A stretch of 27,676 nt of DNA, taken from the NCBI GenBank assembly GCA_039105265.1, contig JAPFFF010000286.1, forward strand, positions 1-27,676, in the 5' to 3' direction. Below, in pieces: positions 1 through 9,900 of this stretch (its first letter is position 1; every line of letters starts with the position of its first letter). The notes beneath the pieces were generated by a model that searched no databases, was not told the origin of the DNA, and saw only the letters and a program-made list of their open reading frames with translations. A program made the translations under genes and the position numbers. The DNA is from Tritrichomonas musculus (lineage: Eukaryota; Parabasalia; Tritrichomonadida; Tritrichomonadidae).

Positions 1-2
1 AC

Positions 3-1592
3 AGGTTAGAGATTCTTCATAATAATGTCAATGTCGGATACCAACAGAATGAATGCATTCGTGAGGGCTTCTTATATTCTTCAGTTAAACCAGAAGCCGA
101 GAAGAAACGTCGCAGATTCGTTCATTCATTGTGGGAAAACATTAGCAACTATTCACAGACACATGCAGGAGCTTATGTTAACTTGAATTCATTTAAGAAC
201 ACAGGAAGAAGTGAAGTCGAATTTGATTTGAATGTTCCTTTTGATGATTTGCTTGCATTACAGGCATTCGATTTATTCCCTAACGGAATCATTGGTGATT
301 TATCAATTCGTTTTCAAGTCAGTCCAGCTGGTCTTGTTTGGGCAGTATTAGACCCTTACACAGTTGCTGAAGCAAAAGTATTTCTTGAAGACAATGATTC
401 AATATCGATGGAAGAATTAAACAGACTAAAGGAAATCAAAGCACGAGGACACCTCAAACATCAATTCACACAAATCGGTAATCAAGCTGTGATTCCAGGA
501 CCTGGAGACAATCCAGACCCACCATCACCTGAACCAACACCAACGAAATATCAATTGAAGTATGAAGTTAGAGAACAATACGTATCTGCATCTGGAGGTG
601 ATTTCGATGAACTGATTGAAAATTGTTCATTAATATTTAGCTTTACTGATGATGAATTTACTGAACTTGGAATTGAAAAGACTGATGATAATAAAGCAAT
701 TTGTCAAGCCCATTATACCAAAGAACATGGTAAATTACCTCAACCATCACATGCAGGTCATGTTTACGTTAACTTTGTATCTAAAACTGAAGCCAACAAG
801 TTGATGAGCGCTCATTATTCAAAACAAACAGCGACATTAACTGTTAATCGAATGACAATCATGGCTTGTAAATCTAATATGCAAGGCTTTGGTGTTTGTG
901 AAGCTACAAGACAAGGAATTGAAGACATTTTAAGACAAGGTTTAATCATTCCTTCACAAAAAGTTGATTATCATGCTTTCCCAATCGCTCCAGCAGCTAA
1001 CGGAATCAAGTCAACATTGAATATCCCATTAATCAATGCAACTAATTTATCAATCATGTTTCCAAAGCATCATAATGATTTAACTGTCTTTGAAAATCCA
1101 GTTTATCAAAACTGTTTCTTGAATATTGGTGGAAAGAACTTCCCAGACGAAAACGTTTCAACTATTGGTGCACGATTCTTTGAGAATCAATTAACGGCTG
1201 GTGATTTAGATGCAATCACTCTTTCATGCACAAAGGAATTTGAAGACTCAATGACAATGCCAAAGAATGACGCGAATGGTAAGAGATACAACAACACAAT
1301 CAGTGATGCAACATCATTTGTTTTCAACATTCAAACTGAACGAGCGAGTGCAGGGTATACATTCGACGGACTTGATGGGGGATTTGGAAACGTGCAAATA
1401 CAAGTCAATGGAATGCCTATCTATACTGGAGATGATGACACATATTATAATGTTGTTGAACCAAACGGAACAATTGTCAGACCTCCTCCCGTTCAACTTT
1501 GGATAACTAGAGATTCTTACTTTAAACTATCACTCGAAGGCTTGGAATATGTTGATGACGAATCACCACAAGGAAGTCAAGCAAATGAATAA
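3..1592 (+). CDS. Major capsid protein, double jelly-roll (C-terminal part)
   Basis: The frame is open from the first bases of the window, with no ATG near its beginning, so the gene starts further left and about 529 C-terminal residues are present. The early segment with VPFDDLLAL, then FDLFPNGIIGDLSIRFQV (about 195-330), matches the Pro-Leu-rich strand pair typical of Polinton, virophage and adintovirus double-jelly-roll capsid proteins. A proline-rich linker (about 491-550) separates it from a second beta-rich half, where FENPVYQN and GGKNFPDE (about 1090-1160) resemble capsid sequences I associate with Trichomonas Polintons. The product would form the trimeric capsomers of an icosahedral shell. 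The stop reads TAAA. Assignment rests on recognised sequence pattern, not on a search; another structural protein is possible but less likely. Confidence 0.78.
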   Translation, partial: RLEILHNNVNVGYQQNECIREGFLYSSVKPEAEKKRRRFVHSLWENISNYSQTHAGAYVNLNSFKNTGRSEVEFDLNVPFDDLLALQAFDLFPNGIIGDLSIRFQVSPAGLVWAVLDPYTVAEAKVFLEDNDSISMEELNRLKEIKARGHLKHQFTQIGNQAVIPGPGDNPDPPSPEPTPTKYQLKYEVREQYVSASGGDFDELIENCSLIFSFTDDEFTELGIEKTDDNKAICQAHYTKEHGKLPQPSHAGHVYVNFVSKTEANKLMSAHYSKQTATLTVNRMTIMACKSNMQGFGVCEATRQGIEDILRQGLIIPSQKVDYHAFPIAPAANGIKSTLNIPLINATNLSIMFPKHHNDLTVFENPVYQNCFLNIGGKNFPDENVSTIGARFFENQLTAGDLDAITLSCTKEFEDSMTMPKNDANGKRYNNTISDATSFVFNIQTERASAGYTFDGLDGGFGNVQIQVNGMPIYTGDDDTYYNVVEPNGTIVRPPPVQLWITRDSYFKLSLEGLEYVDDESPQGSQANE

Positions 1593-1634
1593 AAATAATG
1601 ATTTAATTTGATGATTAAGTTTTTAAATTGATTT

Positions 1635-1644
1635 TTTATTTTTG
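1635..1644 (+). promoter_or_regulatory. TTTATTTTTG box of the HNH gene
   Basis: TTTATTTTTG ends 8 bases before the ATG at 1653. The same box at the same distance precedes the integrase, and at 7 bases the gene at 16892. TCATAA directly before the ATG resembles the Trichomonas initiator (TCA, pyrimidine, A/T). Inferred core promoter or transcription start element. Confidence 0.5.
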
Positions 1645-1652
1645 TTTCATAA

Positions 1653-2267
1653 ATGACTGAACAAGCAGCTGAGTTTGTACAATTAAAAGACTTTGATGAT
1701 TATGAAATATTGTCTGTTTATCCATTTACAATCAGACGTAAAGACAACCATCATGAAGTGAAAGAATGTAATAACACAACAGGATATAAACAAGTCAAGT
1801 TAAATGGTCATAAATATTCTTTTCATCGTTTGATTGCTCTTCAATTCATTCCGAATGATGACCCAATCAATAAAAATGTTGTTGACCACATTAATAGAAA
1901 TAAAACTGATAATCACATTAATAATCTTCGTTGGTGTTCTCAATCTGAAAACAGTTATAACAGAACAGCATTTCATGGAATTCAATATGAATTCATTGAT
2001 GATATACCTGATGATGCTATGATGATTGATTATTATGAAACTAAGCAAGGAATACGAAATTTTGAAGAACACAAATATTATTATCATTATGTTGACGAAA
2101 CTGATGAAGATATCTTTTATTGTAAAATCACGAATAATTTATATAAGACATTACACATCAATCAAGATAAAAAAGGAAATCAATATGTATATATGCAAGA
2201 TGTAAATAACAAACGTGTTCAACTGTTCATAAACAAATTCAAGTTTCAACGTAATTTGATTGATTAA
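1653..2267 (+). CDS. Free-standing HNH endonuclease, NUMOD4/HNH_3 type
   Basis: 204 residues. The N-terminal part (about 16-60) has the NUMOD4-like beta hairpin pattern, ending in YSFHRLIALQFIPN with His58. It leads into the HNH core: VVDHINRNKTDNHINNLRW (77-94) with Asp78-His79 and Asn90, then SQSENSYNR (97-104). This is the usual layout of homing-type HNH nucleases that cut or nick DNA at a specific site. The C-terminal third (about 130-200) again looks like a NUMOD-type repeat (YVYMQDVNNKRVQLFI). The gene sits as an independent unit between capsid and integrase genes, with its own promoter box 8 bases before the ATG. It may be a passenger that spreads among related elements by gene conversion, or may help excision or recombination; this is inference. 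The stop reads TAAA. Confidence 0.85.
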   Translation: MTEQAAEFVQLKDFDDYEILSVYPFTIRRKDNHHEVKECNNTTGYKQVKLNGHKYSFHRLIALQFIPNDDPINKNVVDHINRNKTDNHINNLRWCSQSENSYNRTAFHGIQYEFIDDIPDDAMMIDYYETKQGIRNFEEHKYYYHYVDETDEDIFYCKITNNLYKTLHINQDKKGNQYVYMQDVNNKRVQLFINKFKFQRNLID

Positions 2268-2288
2268 ATAATCATCATTAATGAATGC

Positions 2289-2298
2289 TTTATTTTTG
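2289..2298 (+). promoter_or_regulatory. TTTATTTTTG box of the integrase gene
   Basis: Exact TTTATTTTTG, 8 bases before the ATG at 2307, the same spacing as at the HNH gene. The repetition of box and spacing supports a promoter role. It lies only 22 bases after the previous stop codon, so each gene probably has its own transcript. Confidence 0.5.
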
Positions 2299-2306
2299 CG
2301 ATTCAA

Positions 2307-3422
2307 ATGAATGAATACATCGAAGATGAAGCGAGTGCACGCAGCTACAAAGAATCAATCAACTATCCTTTCAAATCTAAATACAAGTACATCAAAGACA
2401 CAAACATTAAAACAGAGCCCTATATTAAGGATTACCAATTGAAAACAGTAAAGAAACTATCAAAACCTGACTTCTCATTTGAACCGTATGCGTACGAAAT
2501 CGATATAATGTTTGCATTAAACAAAGCTTATCTCGTCCTAATCAATGTAAACACCAAATACTTAATTGTTGAACCAATTGATTACAAATCTGAGTTGTAT
2601 GTAATCAAAGTAATTGATAAACTAGTCAATAAAAGGAATATCAGAATCGAAACAATTAAATGTGATGGTGAAAAGGCTTTCATATCAAATGCATTCAAAA
2701 GTTATTGCAACGGTAAAGAGCGATATCAATCAGACAAACCATCAATTAAATTCAAAGCTCCTAACAAAATAAAGTTAATCATTGATGATTCACCTTTCAC
2801 GAATGCACATAAATGTGTTGATGCAGTAATCAGAACATTAAGAAATGCTTTTGGTCAATCACAACAACGAATGACAAACAATGTATTGATGCAACAAATG
2901 GTTGAATGGTACAATAACACGCCTCATTCATCTCTTCGCTTATTGAATCCTTTATACACATCATTTGATGAAGAAACTGATGAATACCTTGACAAACGAC
3001 AATCAAAATACATTTATCTAACACCTCAACAGATGCAAGACGACCGCGACCTTGAATGGCAATACATAAGAGCGAAATCAATGCAATTGAAAGAGATTCA
3101 ACAAAAACAACGATTTAAAGGTCTTCTGTCATATAAACCCAAAAATATAATACTCATTCACACCGATTACGGAAAAACAGAAAAGAAACATGAAAAGCGA
3201 AGAAGAGTGTTCAATGAACTCGCTGAATTCATTTGCTATGAGTCTGGAAACGTTAAATGTAAACTATTAAATCCTTTGCGTCAAACTAACAAAACACGGA
3301 AGAATAAAACAATAATAACTGTACCAATCATGTACACAAAATATGTTTGTTCATCAATAGATGATTTGAATGATGATTATAAAATATTCTTTTTGGCTTA
3401 TAAAACGCAAAATGAAAGCTAA
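2307..3422 (+). CDS. Retrovirus-type (rve/DDE) integrase of the Polinton
   Basis: 371 residues. The catalytic core spans about 60-215: Asp66 in YEIDIMFAL, Asp120 in IKCDGEKAF, and an acidic residue at 172 in VDAVIRTLRNAFG, the segment that carries the third metal ligand in this family. WYNNTPHSSL (201-210) is the classic YNxxPHSSL integrase signature. The region after about 270 is basic (KKHEKRRR) and then beta-rich, as expected for an SH3-like C-terminal DNA-binding domain. No chromodomain is obvious. The enzyme would process the element's ends and join them to host DNA, leaving a short target duplication. It is encoded mid-element, not near an end. The stop reads TAAA, and the next gene's ATG lies inside its last codons (11-base overlap). 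Confidence 0.9.
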   Translation: MNEYIEDEASARSYKESINYPFKSKYKYIKDTNIKTEPYIKDYQLKTVKKLSKPDFSFEPYAYEIDIMFALNKAYLVLINVNTKYLIVEPIDYKSELYVIKVIDKLVNKRNIRIETIKCDGEKAFISNAFKSYCNGKERYQSDKPSIKFKAPNKIKLIIDDSPFTNAHKCVDAVIRTLRNAFGQSQQRMTNNVLMQQMVEWYNNTPHSSLRLLNPLYTSFDEETDEYLDKRQSKYIYLTPQQMQDDRDLEWQYIRAKSMQLKEIQQKQRFKGLLSYKPKNIILIHTDYGKTEKKHEKRRRVFNELAEFICYESGNVKCKLLNPLRQTNKTRKNKTIITVPIMYTKYVCSSIDDLNDDYKIFFLAYKTQNES

Positions 3423-3762
3423 ACAACAAATCACAAAACGATACTATCACACACAATCAAAAGATTTTATTCTTCCTGATGATTTCGTTTATAGTCGCAA
3501 CAAGAAGTACATTGTTGTTCAGTATTGTGGGGCTGTTGTCAATCAACATATTGTTGGTGATTTGATGGTTCATTCAGATATCGTTGAATTCATGCCTTTC
3601 TGCGACCATTTCATTATGCTTGCTAACAGAAGACAAACCAAATACCGTAAATATGAGTGTCTGAACAACACAAAAAAAGAATATCATTTATGGTTCACAG
3701 ACATGAAAGGAAACGTTATTGAACCTGAATCATTTATATTCAGTTGCTTATTAATTTATTGA
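3412..3762 (+). CDS. Unknown small beta-rich protein, possibly virion component
   Basis: 116 residues from the ATG at 3412. An ATG at 3370 in the same frame would add 14 residues, but most of that stretch lies inside the integrase frame; the later start is preferred because it has an AAA context and gives a polar N-terminus. I do not recognise the family. Beta strands alternate with turns: KYIVVQYCGAVVNQHIVGDLMVHSDIV (about 32-58), then HLWFTDMKGNVIEPESFIF near the end, a pattern seen in small capsid-associated proteins. Its place right after the integrase and before the 176-residue gene suggests a shared late cluster. No signal peptide or membrane segment. A structural role is only inference. 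Confidence 0.6.
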   Translation: MKAKQQITKRYYHTQSKDFILPDDFVYSRNKKYIVVQYCGAVVNQHIVGDLMVHSDIVEFMPFCDHFIMLANRRQTKYRKYECLNNTKKEYHLWFTDMKGNVIEPESFIFSCLLIY

Positions 3763-3769
3763 ATTCAAA

Positions 3770-4300
3770 ATGAATAACAATCATTCGCCTCCAGTGTTTG
3801 ATGCTTTTTTTGGTCCTTCATCATATAAACCACCTGAATACTATCCAAACACACCAAAATTCGTTAACATCACTGAAGGACCACCCCCGACATGTGATTA
3901 TTATATTCCTCGCAAATTCAGAAACATAAGAAGCCCGCCACCAACATTTAAACAACATCCTGCACTCGAAAGAAGAGTTCGAATAAGAGAGAAGTTATTT
4001 GAGCAATTACAAGATGACCCAATATATGAAGTATATGCCAAAGAAAAACAAAGACAAGTTGATTCAATAAAAGCTAAACAACGAATCAACAGAATCAAAT
4101 CATCATTCATTCAACAACCAAACCCTCCTTCACCGTCGATGATTTGGAATGATTCGAGGTATTGGAATCAATTGAGAAACACCGATGAATCACTTGATAA
4201 AACTGAAATCACTCCGTTTGATGCTGATTTGAGTCCAACACGTAGACTCAACACATCCAAACATCGAAGACCAAAACGCAAAATGAGTGAACAAAAATAA
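3770..4300 (+). CDS. Unknown proline-rich basic protein
   Basis: 176 residues, starting 7 bases after the preceding stop. The N-terminal 50 residues are rich in Pro, Tyr and Asn (HSPPVFDAFFGP, SYKPPEYYPNTP, GPPPTCDYYIP). The middle (about 55-110) is a charged probable helix with many Arg, Lys and Glu. The C-terminus is basic (TSKHRRPKRKMSEQK), resembling a nuclear localisation or nucleic-acid-binding tail. No enzymatic motif is visible. The composition suits a minor capsid, scaffold or core protein, but this cannot be settled from sequence alone. The stop reads TAAA, and the gene ends 53 bases before the convergent large gene. Confidence 0.6.
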   Translation: MNNNHSPPVFDAFFGPSSYKPPEYYPNTPKFVNITEGPPPTCDYYIPRKFRNIRSPPPTFKQHPALERRVRIREKLFEQLQDDPIYEVYAKEKQRQVDSIKAKQRINRIKSSFIQQPNPPSPSMIWNDSRYWNQLRNTDESLDKTEITPFDADLSPTRRLNTSKHRRPKRKMSEQK

Positions 4301-4334
4301 AAGCAATCAACATGATTCAATGAATATCATTTCA

Positions 4335-4346
4335 TTTATTTTTATT
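4335..4346 (-). terminator. AATAAAAATAAA poly(A) signal for the 852-residue gene
   Basis: On the minus strand, AATAAAAATAAA lies 7 bases after the TGA stop. The identical 12-mer follows the other long minus-strand gene with a TGA stop (KilA-N, 10765-10776). Genes with TAA stops instead carry TAAA at the stop. Inferred cleavage and polyadenylation signal. Confidence 0.5.
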
Positions 4347-4353
4347 CTCTGAT

Positions 4354-6912
4354 TCATGCTTCTTCTTGAAATATATCAATATCGTATCTGTTTACATTAC
4401 TTAATTGGTCTTTCTTCTGTGCATTTAGTTTTTCCTTATATTCGAGATATCCACATTGCTGACCATAGATTTTATCAATCAAGTTATTGATTATTCGATT
4501 ATATTCTTCTTTATTTTCTCTTATCTCTTCTGTAGGTATTTCAGCAGCTAATTGAGTCTTTTCAGCCAGTTTTTGGGGTCTCTGCTTGTCATTCATACTG
4601 ACATTTACTAAGTATGATAGTATCAATGATTCCATTGATTGAATGAAAGCGATTGGCATTCCTTCCCAAGCACTTCTATTAGGATTGAATTCACCGCTTT
4701 CAAAGTTAATGACCTTTGACAAATTATTGATGAATGTTGTCATTCGCTTACCAATCATTTGATTGTACTTTGATTTGTTGATTTTCTTCCATGCCAACCA
4801 TTGAATGTAATTCATTGGCTGACCACCTTTTTCAATCTCTTTCTTGACATTGTTATCAAAGTATATACAAAACAGTACATTTGAAACTGAAAGGTACGAA
4901 ATGATTCTTGTTAATGGTTTGAATTGTGGGAATAATTGCCAGAAGACTTTCCAAACCTTTGCGAAATAGCTTGACCAATATGATGAAGGGCTTAATCGTT
5001 TGCTGACTTTTGGCTTACCCAAACCGAGTTCATTGTGATAGAATTCTGTATATTTCTGGATGGTTTCATTTGGATTAATAATATATTCACCTTTCTCCCA
5101 ATCTACGGAATCCTTTGATTTATTGAATTGTTCATTGAGCCAAACATTGAACGGTTTAGCTTTCCTTTCTTCTGCTGATTTGACAACAGTCTTCCATACT
5201 TTCTTATAAGGAGAAGCAAATACAATTTTATATCCGTTTATGATTTGTGGCACTCCTTTCTTATCAACTAATACAATATCATCAATCTTATCTCCGTTCA
5301 GGTCTGTTATTGCTTCACCATTTGGGTCCATAGCGTTTGTAGGAAGTAAACGATATTTTGGCTTTCCGTCTTGGTCAAGATGTGTATGACAGTATATTGT
5401 TGCTTGGTCTCTGGTTGAGGCAGCAGGAATGTATTTGATTCTGTAATTACCATTAATGATTAAATCAAGGAAGTTTTGTTTATAGTATGTTGAACTCTTG
5501 GCGGGTGATTGAATGTTAAGGTTTGTGAAATCTCTATCGATGTTTTCAAGAACGGTTGGTGCATCTCTGTCCTCACGCTTACCTCTTACTGTTGCTGCTT
5601 TAGCATTTTTAATTAAAGCATTGATTTCATCATCGGTTATTTTTTGTGCAAATGGATTTCCAGGTTTAAATATTTTTTGATTAAATTCAACTTTATCACC
5701 ATCAATGAACTTGCCATGCTTCTTTGGTTTATTTGCTTGTTGAGCGTAATCAGTGAATGTTTGATTGAGGTCATCACCATCTTCTCTATCGAAAACAAAT
5801 GACTGCGAAAAATCGTCTGCGTCTGTCATGACTCTTTTAGATGCTGAAAAATTATTAACAACATCATTTGGTTTCACAAATGGGATTGGTTTCATTGATG
5901 GTGGTTTGATTGGTTGTATGACATCAGAGCCTTTGATAGGTTTTTTATTAATGATTGTGTCAAACACTCTGAAGAATGATGATAAGCCTGTAATTGATTT
6001 TTGTTCATTGGTTATATCAATGTTTCTCTTCATCTTGTCTCTGATAATTTCAAGTGTTTGATGTAATGCATCAACGTTTTCCTTTGCTTGTTCATCAAGT
6101 TTGTTTTGTGGTTTCTTTGCTGCTTCATAACATCTTGGTAGTACATTGAGCCATGGTTGATTATAGCCTAATTGCTTGAGCAATTCAATGTCATCATCTA
6201 CCAAATCATAAGGAGATAACAACAAGGCTGATAGGTTATCTTCCTCCTCTTCTTCTAATTCTGGGAAGTTAAATGATATTGATGGTAGTGAATCATCTTG
6301 CTCCAAAAAACTTGTATTCAGTAATTCATCAGAATCACTCGGAGTTATGCGTTTTCTTCTTGGTGTTCTTCGTTTACTGCTGTCAGGTGTTGGTTCATGT
6401 ATACTTGTTCTCTTTCTTCTTCCTTTGGTGGCTTGTGGTGTTTGACTCTTTCTCGGTGGTTTGATGGGTGATGAACGAAAACCATCAGAGCTATAATTTA
6501 AATCATCGTTGACAACAATATTGAAGTAATTGATAATTGTATCAAGACTTTTTTTATCTGTTGTGTACTCTTTTAAACTAAGGAATCGATTGCCTTTGCT
6601 TTTAATACCTGCATTGATTTTGTTCATCAATGAAACAAATCGACGAAACTTGACTTTCATTTCACGAATCTTTCCCACACTTCTTCCTGTATATTCATTG
6701 TTTTGTATTTGATACAACAAATTAATTAAATCATTGGGGTGTTCTAGTTTGTATGTACTGAGAAACGTGTTCTTAAAATAATCTATCGGGTCCTCTAGTT
6801 CTTCATCATCATCAGGTTTAGATACCTCACTGTCAAATATAGTTTCATCATCAATATTGCTCAAATCTAATTCAAAGCTATCAGATGAATTATTTTTGTC
6901 TTGTTTTGACAT
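4354..6912 (-). CDS. Large unknown protein with NLS-like basic region
   Basis: 852 residues; family not recognised. The N-terminus (1-45) is acidic and serine-rich. Residues 151-189 form a strongly basic, Pro/Ser/Thr-rich stretch (KGRRKRTS, SSKRRTPRRKRI) that looks like a bipartite nuclear localisation or DNA-binding segment. An acidic run (ELEEEEEDN) follows at 218-226. A mostly disordered middle leads to a structured C-terminal half from about 480. There, residues 645-690 are aromatic and hydrophobic (YWSSYFAKVWKVFWQLFPQF, then a second hydrophobic helix), possibly amphipathic or membrane-active. It is the second-longest structural-type gene and faces the fibre gene from a 22-base shared promoter, suggesting a late virion or core protein. 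Polinton accessory protein of unknown role is the safe call. Confidence 0.8.
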   Translation of the reverse strand: MSKQDKNNSSDSFELDLSNIDDETIFDSEVSKPDDDEELEDPIDYFKNTFLSTYKLEHPNDLINLLYQIQNNEYTGRSVGKIREMKVKFRRFVSLMNKINAGIKSKGNRFLSLKEYTTDKKSLDTIINYFNIVVNDDLNYSSDGFRSSPIKPPRKSQTPQATKGRRKRTSIHEPTPDSSKRRTPRRKRITPSDSDELLNTSFLEQDDSLPSISFNFPELEEEEEDNLSALLLSPYDLVDDDIELLKQLGYNQPWLNVLPRCYEAAKKPQNKLDEQAKENVDALHQTLEIIRDKMKRNIDITNEQKSITGLSSFFRVFDTIINKKPIKGSDVIQPIKPPSMKPIPFVKPNDVVNNFSASKRVMTDADDFSQSFVFDREDGDDLNQTFTDYAQQANKPKKHGKFIDGDKVEFNQKIFKPGNPFAQKITDDEINALIKNAKAATVRGKREDRDAPTVLENIDRDFTNLNIQSPAKSSTYYKQNFLDLIINGNYRIKYIPAASTRDQATIYCHTHLDQDGKPKYRLLPTNAMDPNGEAITDLNGDKIDDIVLVDKKGVPQIINGYKIVFASPYKKVWKTVVKSAEERKAKPFNVWLNEQFNKSKDSVDWEKGEYIINPNETIQKYTEFYHNELGLGKPKVSKRLSPSSYWSSYFAKVWKVFWQLFPQFKPLTRIISYLSVSNVLFCIYFDNNVKKEIEKGGQPMNYIQWLAWKKINKSKYNQMIGKRMTTFINNLSKVINFESGEFNPNRSAWEGMPIAFIQSMESLILSYLVNVSMNDKQRPQKLAEKTQLAAEIPTEEIRENKEEYNRIINNLIDKIYGQQCGYLEYKEKLNAQKKDQLSNVNRYDIDIFQEEA

Positions 6913-6934
6913 TGTTTAGTTTCTAATAAATTGA
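6913..6934. promoter_or_regulatory. 22-base divergent promoter region
   Basis: Only 22 bases separate the ATG codons of the minus-strand 852-residue gene and the plus-strand fibre gene. They hold TTTAGTTTCTAATAAATTGA. No full TTTATTTTTG box is present; the minus strand shows AATTTATTAG instead. Both transcripts must start with tiny or overlapping leaders, or from within the opposite gene. Confidence 0.5.
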
Positions 6935-9900
6935 ATGTTTACGATTGAGCAGAGCGGGCACATAACAAAAACAAATACCATTGACGGATTGATTAACGAA
7001 TACATTAAAAGATATGTTGACAATTATGTCATCAAAGGTGATTCATCGAACGGAAACGTAGGAGGTTCAAACGGTCATGGAATCACTGAGGAACAATTGA
7101 ATGAAGCTGTTAACGGATTGCGTGATTATGTTATCAACAATTACGCTTTATCAACTGATATACCTGATGACTTGATTAATGAAGAATCATTGACGACAAA
7201 AATAAATGAATCACTGAAAGGATATGCACTGAAGAGTGAAATACCAGAAGTACTCAAAAATAGTGAGTTACAATTGAACATAAAAGAACTATTACCAGAC
7301 GAAATGTTTCAGAAATTGATGGCTGAAGATGTTAAACCATTATCAGCTCAAGCATCAATGTGTTTAACAAGTATAGCAGCTAATGAAGGTCTTCAATCGG
7401 CTTTGGATGTTTGTGCCGAACGATATGTTCCAAAAGATGATTTGAAGAATTACATCACGAGAGATAATTTGAATGTATCAACTGAATACACAATTGAAAC
7501 TAAGACATATATGTTTCCTAATATAGGTCCAGTACCAGAAGAATATGAAGAAAACGGAATGGATACATCTCACGTTTTACCGTTCAAAGAAGGAACACAT
7601 TTGGTTGGTTATAAATTTGACAATAGTGGTAATATATTCCATTTTGATATCAGATTCAAGACAAATGAATTATATGCTGATGATGAATATAACGTTAAAC
7701 AACATGAAGCTGAAGGATTTGAAAGTGAAGGTGAGTATTTTGAATTAGTGTGGGATGAAGTTAGTGGAGCAATTTATGATAGATATCAATACCTTCCAAT
7801 AACAATAACATTAGCAGAAACAGAAGAAAGATTAGCATTGAAGAGTGATATACCTGAACCAATTGATTTGACACCGTATTATACTAGTGCACAAGCTGAT
7901 GAGAAGTTCGTCGATGAGGATGAATTGGCTTATGAATTGGATAAGTATGAAACGAAAACAGTTGCAGAAGGAAAATATGCTTTGAAAAGTGAAATCCCAG
8001 AAATTATTGAGGGTCAAACAACAATTCAATTCGAAATCGTCAATAATACAATTCCTGATTTGGATTACAACACATATCATGAACTGATTGAGCAATACGG
8101 GTTGGATATTGTTTCATCAAACAGTTTTTATACGGGTCATTATGTTCATGTAGACTATTCGTACAATGACGATGATGACGATAAACCCTCTCAGATAATG
8201 CGTATCGAAGGAAGTGATTCAAGTATTTGGTTTTTGTATGACAGCCATGAATTAATCAATCCAGGAACTGGCGATACACCAGAAGTTTTATCGTGTTCAA
8301 TTACCAAAACTATCGAACCAACAGACAGAAACGCTTATTCAGCTAGATATGTGTCGAACACTTATGCTTTGAAGACGGATATACCAGAACCAGTTGACTT
8401 GACACCGTATTATACTAGTGCACAAGCTGATGAGAAGTTTGTTGATGAAGATGAATTAGCTTATGAATTAGATAAATATGCATTGAAAACAGATATACCA
8501 ACAATTCCAACTGATTTGGTTAATGAATCTGCATTGAATACTGCATTATACGGAACTGAATTGAATATTGAATATCCGAATCCCGTTCGTGATTATATAT
8601 TTGTAAAACCATACTTACCAGAAACCGATATACATGTGATATTTGATGTTAATTGGGGTTCTAACAAGGATTACATTAACAATATTCAGCATTTTGATTT
8701 GATATTCAAGCCTTATGAAAAATATATGAGAGGATATAGAATGATGTTAGATAATGGATTATCTATTGTATGGTATGACCGTGGTGAATTTATGTTGTGT
8801 AATTCAAGTGGCAATACTCAATGGTTAATCAACGTCATTAAAGCACAAATCGAATCACCATTTATTAAAACTGCAAATGTTGTTGATGAAAATCCAGAAC
8901 AAATCACAATTCAATGTACACAGAATGAAAGTGGTTGTGTTGTCCCAGATGAATATATAAGAAGGGTATTAACAACCAAAAATATTCTCGTGAAGTTCAA
9001 ACGAAATGCCGATGATGCATCATATGAAGAAGCTGAATACGAATATTCTGGACGAAAGAGTGCAAATCTCATATACAAATCAACCAGCGGAGAGTCAAGT
9101 GAATTGATAGATATTCGTGTAGCTACACGTATTGTTTCATTGAGAGCTGAGGATGATACACTAACCAATATTTATGATGCAACTATCACATTAATCAGCA
9201 TCCGACCTGTGAATGATGATATGATTACTTCGGTGAAATATGTGAATGATAACTTTGCACTGAAGTCAAACGTCATAACAGAAGAACAACTAATAAAAAA
9301 ATGTGCTATTGATTGCGGACCGATTACAGAGGGCGGTGAAATATCAATTCATTATCTAAAACTTGAAGATAAGGTAATTAAACTGGAATACATAGTAGGT
9401 GATTATGCGCTATGTTTGGAAATAAGAATATTATTCTATGATACAGCCGCAAATCCTCATAACATTGTTCTTGTATTACATCAAAGAACTGTGTATTTCG
9501 ACAATTTCAAATTCCCATTCTATTATGAAGACACTGTTGATATAACATCAGGAAGACCCCTGACATATAATTTCCCGATAGGCGGATATTCTTGGACAAC
9601 TACTCAGGAATTATTAGATGCTAAACAAATATATTCAAGATGCATCATGTCCCGAGGTTATTTAGCAAAATATAAGGCTGCTATTTACGGTGCACAATCA
9701 AACACAACAATCACACATTACTCGCCGATTGAATCATCAATGAACTCTGTTAGTGATTTCGTTATAGGTTCTCCAGTGTATATGACAGGTAAGGTTTACA
9801 AACATGTTGGTGATGAATGGAAACCATCAACAGCTGATGATACAACTGATTGTATTTGTAGTGTAAAGACATCAGGAACATGGAAAGAATATGTCGGTAT

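Noticed and set aside
3370-3411. Longer start for the 116-residue gene
   Set aside because: The extension lies inside the integrase frame and adds a hydrophobic stretch that looks like a shadow of the other frame; the ATG at 3412 fits better.
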